The notes under the pieces: model-generated
Seen by the model: the letters and a program-made list of their open reading frames with translations, nothing else
Told to the model about the DNA's origin: nothing
The model's database searches: none
Program-made: the position numbers and the translations under genes
Shown here: piece by piece, positions 62,207 to 64,000 of the stretch
Layout of the letters: each line of letters opens with the position of its first letter
Position numbering within the stretch: the stretch's first letter is position 1
NCBI RefSeq assembly: GCF_948329515.1
Contig: NZ_CAOJCN010000001.1
Location: 554,776 to 618,775, forward strand
Direction: 5' to 3'
DNA: 64,000 nt
DNA from: Cohnella rhizoplanae
GTDB lineage: Bacteria; Bacillota; Bacilli; Paenibacillales; Paenibacillaceae

Positions 62207-63768
62207 AGGTTAAACGATACCTGGTGGACGACCTGCCTCAGGCGGTCCAGCAGATCAGAAGCGAGCTCGGCTCCGATGCCGTTATCCTGAACACCAAAGA
62301 AATCCGCACCGGCGGGTTTCTTGGCATGTTCCGCAAGAAACGCATCGAGGTGATCGCCGCTGTGGACGAAGCGGCCAAACCCCAAGCGCGGCCCTCGGCC
62401 AAGCCGATCCTGCGTCAGCAACCGGCACCGGCCAATAAGCCGGAGGCAGCCGCAGCGTCGGAGCCGGCAGCGGAGCTTGCGCGCATCGGAGACGACCTGG
62501 CGGCGCACCCGCTGCCCGCCAGCGCCGTACGTCAACGCTATGGCGGAGGCGGGCAAGCAAGCCATGCGTCGCCTGTACCGGCATCGAGCCCCGCGAGAGT
62601 CCCGGCCGTCGCTCAAGAGCCCGCAAAGATCGACGATCTGCAGGAACGACGGGCGGAACGACCGGACGATCGCGCGCCTTCGCAGCAAGAGAGCTTCGAC
62701 GAGGCGATGATCCGCGCTTTGGCGTCCGCCCGTGCCTTAGGTGCGGCGGAACGTACCGCAATGGATACGCCGCAGTCTATAATCGTCGAATCGAAGTCTA
62801 TCTCAGCTCCGTTAGCAGAACCGGCAGCGGCTCCGCCGGCGTCCGCTACCTCGCAGACGGGCGAGGCGGCAGAGCTGCTCGCCGAGCTGAGAGCCATGAA
62901 GGACCTGCTGCGGCAGCAGCAGGCCGGGCGCGAACCGTCGCCGCCGCAGCGCATGCCGGAGCCGGTGCTGCGCTTGAGCCGACTGCTTGCCCAACAAGGC
63001 GTGGAGCCGGTCTACGTCGAAGAGTTCGCGGCCGCCATGTCCGCGAAGCTCAAAGCGCGCGAGGAGACGGACGGCGCGGGAGCGCCATCGGATGCCGAGG
63101 CGCTTGAGGAGGCGCGCGGTTTGCTCGGCGAATGGCTCGCGCCCGCTCGCGACGCCGGCATCGAGCCGGGTACGCGCATCGTTCACTTTGTCGGCCCGAC
63201 CGGCGTCGGCAAGACGACGACGATCGCGAAGCTGGGCGCCGATCAGGTGCTGACCCAGCGACGCTCGGTAGGCTTTATTACGGCGGACACGTACAGAATC
63301 GCGGCCGTCGATCAGCTGCGGACCTACGCGGACATCCTGAACGTACCGCTTGAGGTCGTATTTTCACCCTCCGAGCTGGCTCGCGCATATAAGAAGCTGG
63401 AGGATCGGGACCTGCTCCTGATGGATACCGCGGGCAGAAATTACCGCAACGAGCTGTATGTCTCCGAAGTCAACAGCCTGCTGGCGCCCGGGCAGGAAGC
63501 GGAGAAAATTCTCGTACTGAGCCTAACGCACAAATATCAGGACATGAGGCAAGTGTCCGCGCAGTTCGTTAAGTACGGCGTATCGCGCTTGCTTCTCACC
63601 AAGATGGACGAGACGGATTCTTACGGCGCCATTCTGAATCTCGTCCGGGAGTTCGGGTTCAGCATTCCGTACGTGACCTTCGGGCAGACCGTGCCGGACG
63701 ACATTCGTCCGTTCGATCCCGAGTGGCTCGCGGACAAGCTGCTGGAAGGAGCCGCGGATCATGAGTGA
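62203..63768 (+). CDS. flhF: SRP-type GTPase FlhF
   Basis: GTPase that fixes flagellar position and number (521 aa). A basic N-terminal B domain (VKRYLVDDLPQAVQQIRSELG) is followed by an Ala/Pro/Gln-rich linker (about 60-240) and the NG domain with P-loop [10 protein letters not shown] (about 331-340), DTAGRNYRNE and TKMDETDSYG. The linker is much longer than in B. subtilis FlhF. The start overlaps flhA (ATGA) and the stop overlaps flhG by 8 bp. Confidence 0.96.
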   Translation: MKVKRYLVDDLPQAVQQIRSELGSDAVILNTKEIRTGGFLGMFRKKRIEVIAAVDEAAKPQARPSAKPILRQQPAPANKPEAAAASEPAAELARIGDDLAAHPLPASAVRQRYGGGGQASHASPVPASSPARVPAVAQEPAKIDDLQERRAERPDDRAPSQQESFDEAMIRALASARALGAAERTAMDTPQSIIVESKSISAPLAEPAAAPPASATSQTGEAAELLAELRAMKDLLRQQQAGREPSPPQRMPEPVLRLSRLLAQQGVEPVYVEEFAAAMSAKLKAREETDGAGAPSDAEALEEARGLLGEWLAPARDAGIEPGTRIVHFVGPTGVGKTTTIAKLGADQVLTQRRSVGFITADTYRIAAVDQLRTYADILNVPLEVVFSPSELARAYKKLEDRDLLLMDTAGRNYRNELYVSEVNSLLAPGQEAEKILVLSLTHKYQDMRQVSAQFVKYGVSRLLLTKMDETDSYGAILNLVREFGFSIPYVTFGQTVPDDIRPFDPEWLADKLLEGAADHE

Positions 63769-64000
63769 CCAAGCGGAAGCGCTGCGCCACATGGTGTCGT
63801 CGCGGGATCCGGATCAGGCGAAGCAGACCCGCATCTTGACGGTGACGAGCGGAAAGGGCGGCGTCGGCAAGTCCAACTTCAGCTTGAACTTCGCGCTGGC
63901 GCTTCAGCGGCGGGGCTTCAGCGTACTGCTGTTCGACGCCGACATCGGAATGGGCAACATCGACGTGCTTCTCGGCACGCCGGCGGCGTATAACCTGTTC
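63761..64000 (+). CDS. flhG: MinD-like ATPase FlhG (YlxH), truncated by the window edge
   Basis: Partner of FlhF that stimulates its GTPase and controls flagellar number. Only the first 80 residues are in the window: a short N-terminal activator helix (DQAEALRHMVS) then the deviant Walker A SGKGGVGKSN (about 30-39), LLFDADIGMGNIDVLLG. The ATG overlaps the flhF stop by 8 bp. In B. subtilis cheB and cheA follow; those would lie past the edge. Confidence 0.93.
   Translation, partial: MSDQAEALRHMVSSRDPDQAKQTRILTVTSGKGGVGKSNFSLNFALALQRRGFSVLLFDADIGMGNIDVLLGTPAAYNLF

Overview
The window is a high-GC Firmicutes chromosome segment. Core gene order (ylxM-ffh-rpsP-ylqC-rimM-trmD-rplS-lepB-rbgA-rnhB ... 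sucCD-dprA-topA-trmFO-hslVU-codY and then the fla/che operon) is that of Bacillales. The G+C-rich codons, frequent TTG/GTG starts and strong GGAGG ribosome sites point to a Paenibacillaceae member (Paenibacillus/Cohnella-like); I cannot name the species. Every gene I accept is on the + strand. There are no rRNA or tRNA genes, prophages, insertion sequences or CRISPR arrays.

Region 1 (1-17.06 kb) is a purine-to-ureide catabolic block. It starts with a truncated aminopurine-type amidohydrolase, an XdhC maturation factor and a MocA-type molybdopterin cytidylyltransferase. A promoter at 2969-2998 then begins an operon: a BMP-family lipoprotein, a double-ABC ATPase and two permeases (nucleoside-type importer); the FAD, Mo and Fe-S subunits of xanthine dehydrogenase; guanine deaminase; OHCU decarboxylase; 5-hydroxyisourate hydrolase; allantoinase; allantoate amidohydrolase; and a PucG-type aminotransferase. 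It closes at a strong terminator at 17033-17056. Each step from guanine to ureidoglycine transamination has a gene except urate oxidation: no uricase and no PucR-type regulator is present in the window.

Region 2 (17.06-20.3 kb) holds a two-gene sugar/polyol unit (zinc dehydrogenase plus TIM-barrel isomerase) behind a promoter with an operator-like inverted repeat, then a secreted copper-amine-oxidase-N-like protein.

Region 3 (20.3-42.2 kb) is housekeeping: SRP (ylxM, ffh), ribosome and tRNA maturation, signal peptidase, RNase HII, a FliK-like/FlhB-C-like pair (ylqG-ylqH), yraN, comM, succinyl-CoA synthetase, dprA, topoisomerase I, trmFO, the HslVU protease and CodY. Compared with B. subtilis, ylqD and codV/xerC are absent from their usual places, and region 1-2 sits where smc-ftsY would precede ylxM.

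Region 4 (42.2-64 kb) is the first part of the fla/che operon, flgB to flhG, cut by the right edge. An AT-rich control region precedes it. Inside it, a 12-bp perfect inverted repeat buries the ribosome site of flbD/swrD and competes with an overlapping upstream hairpin. This is the most attractive unexplained regulatory structure in the window. Two long perfect palindromes inside coding sequence (ylqG and uraD) are also notable.
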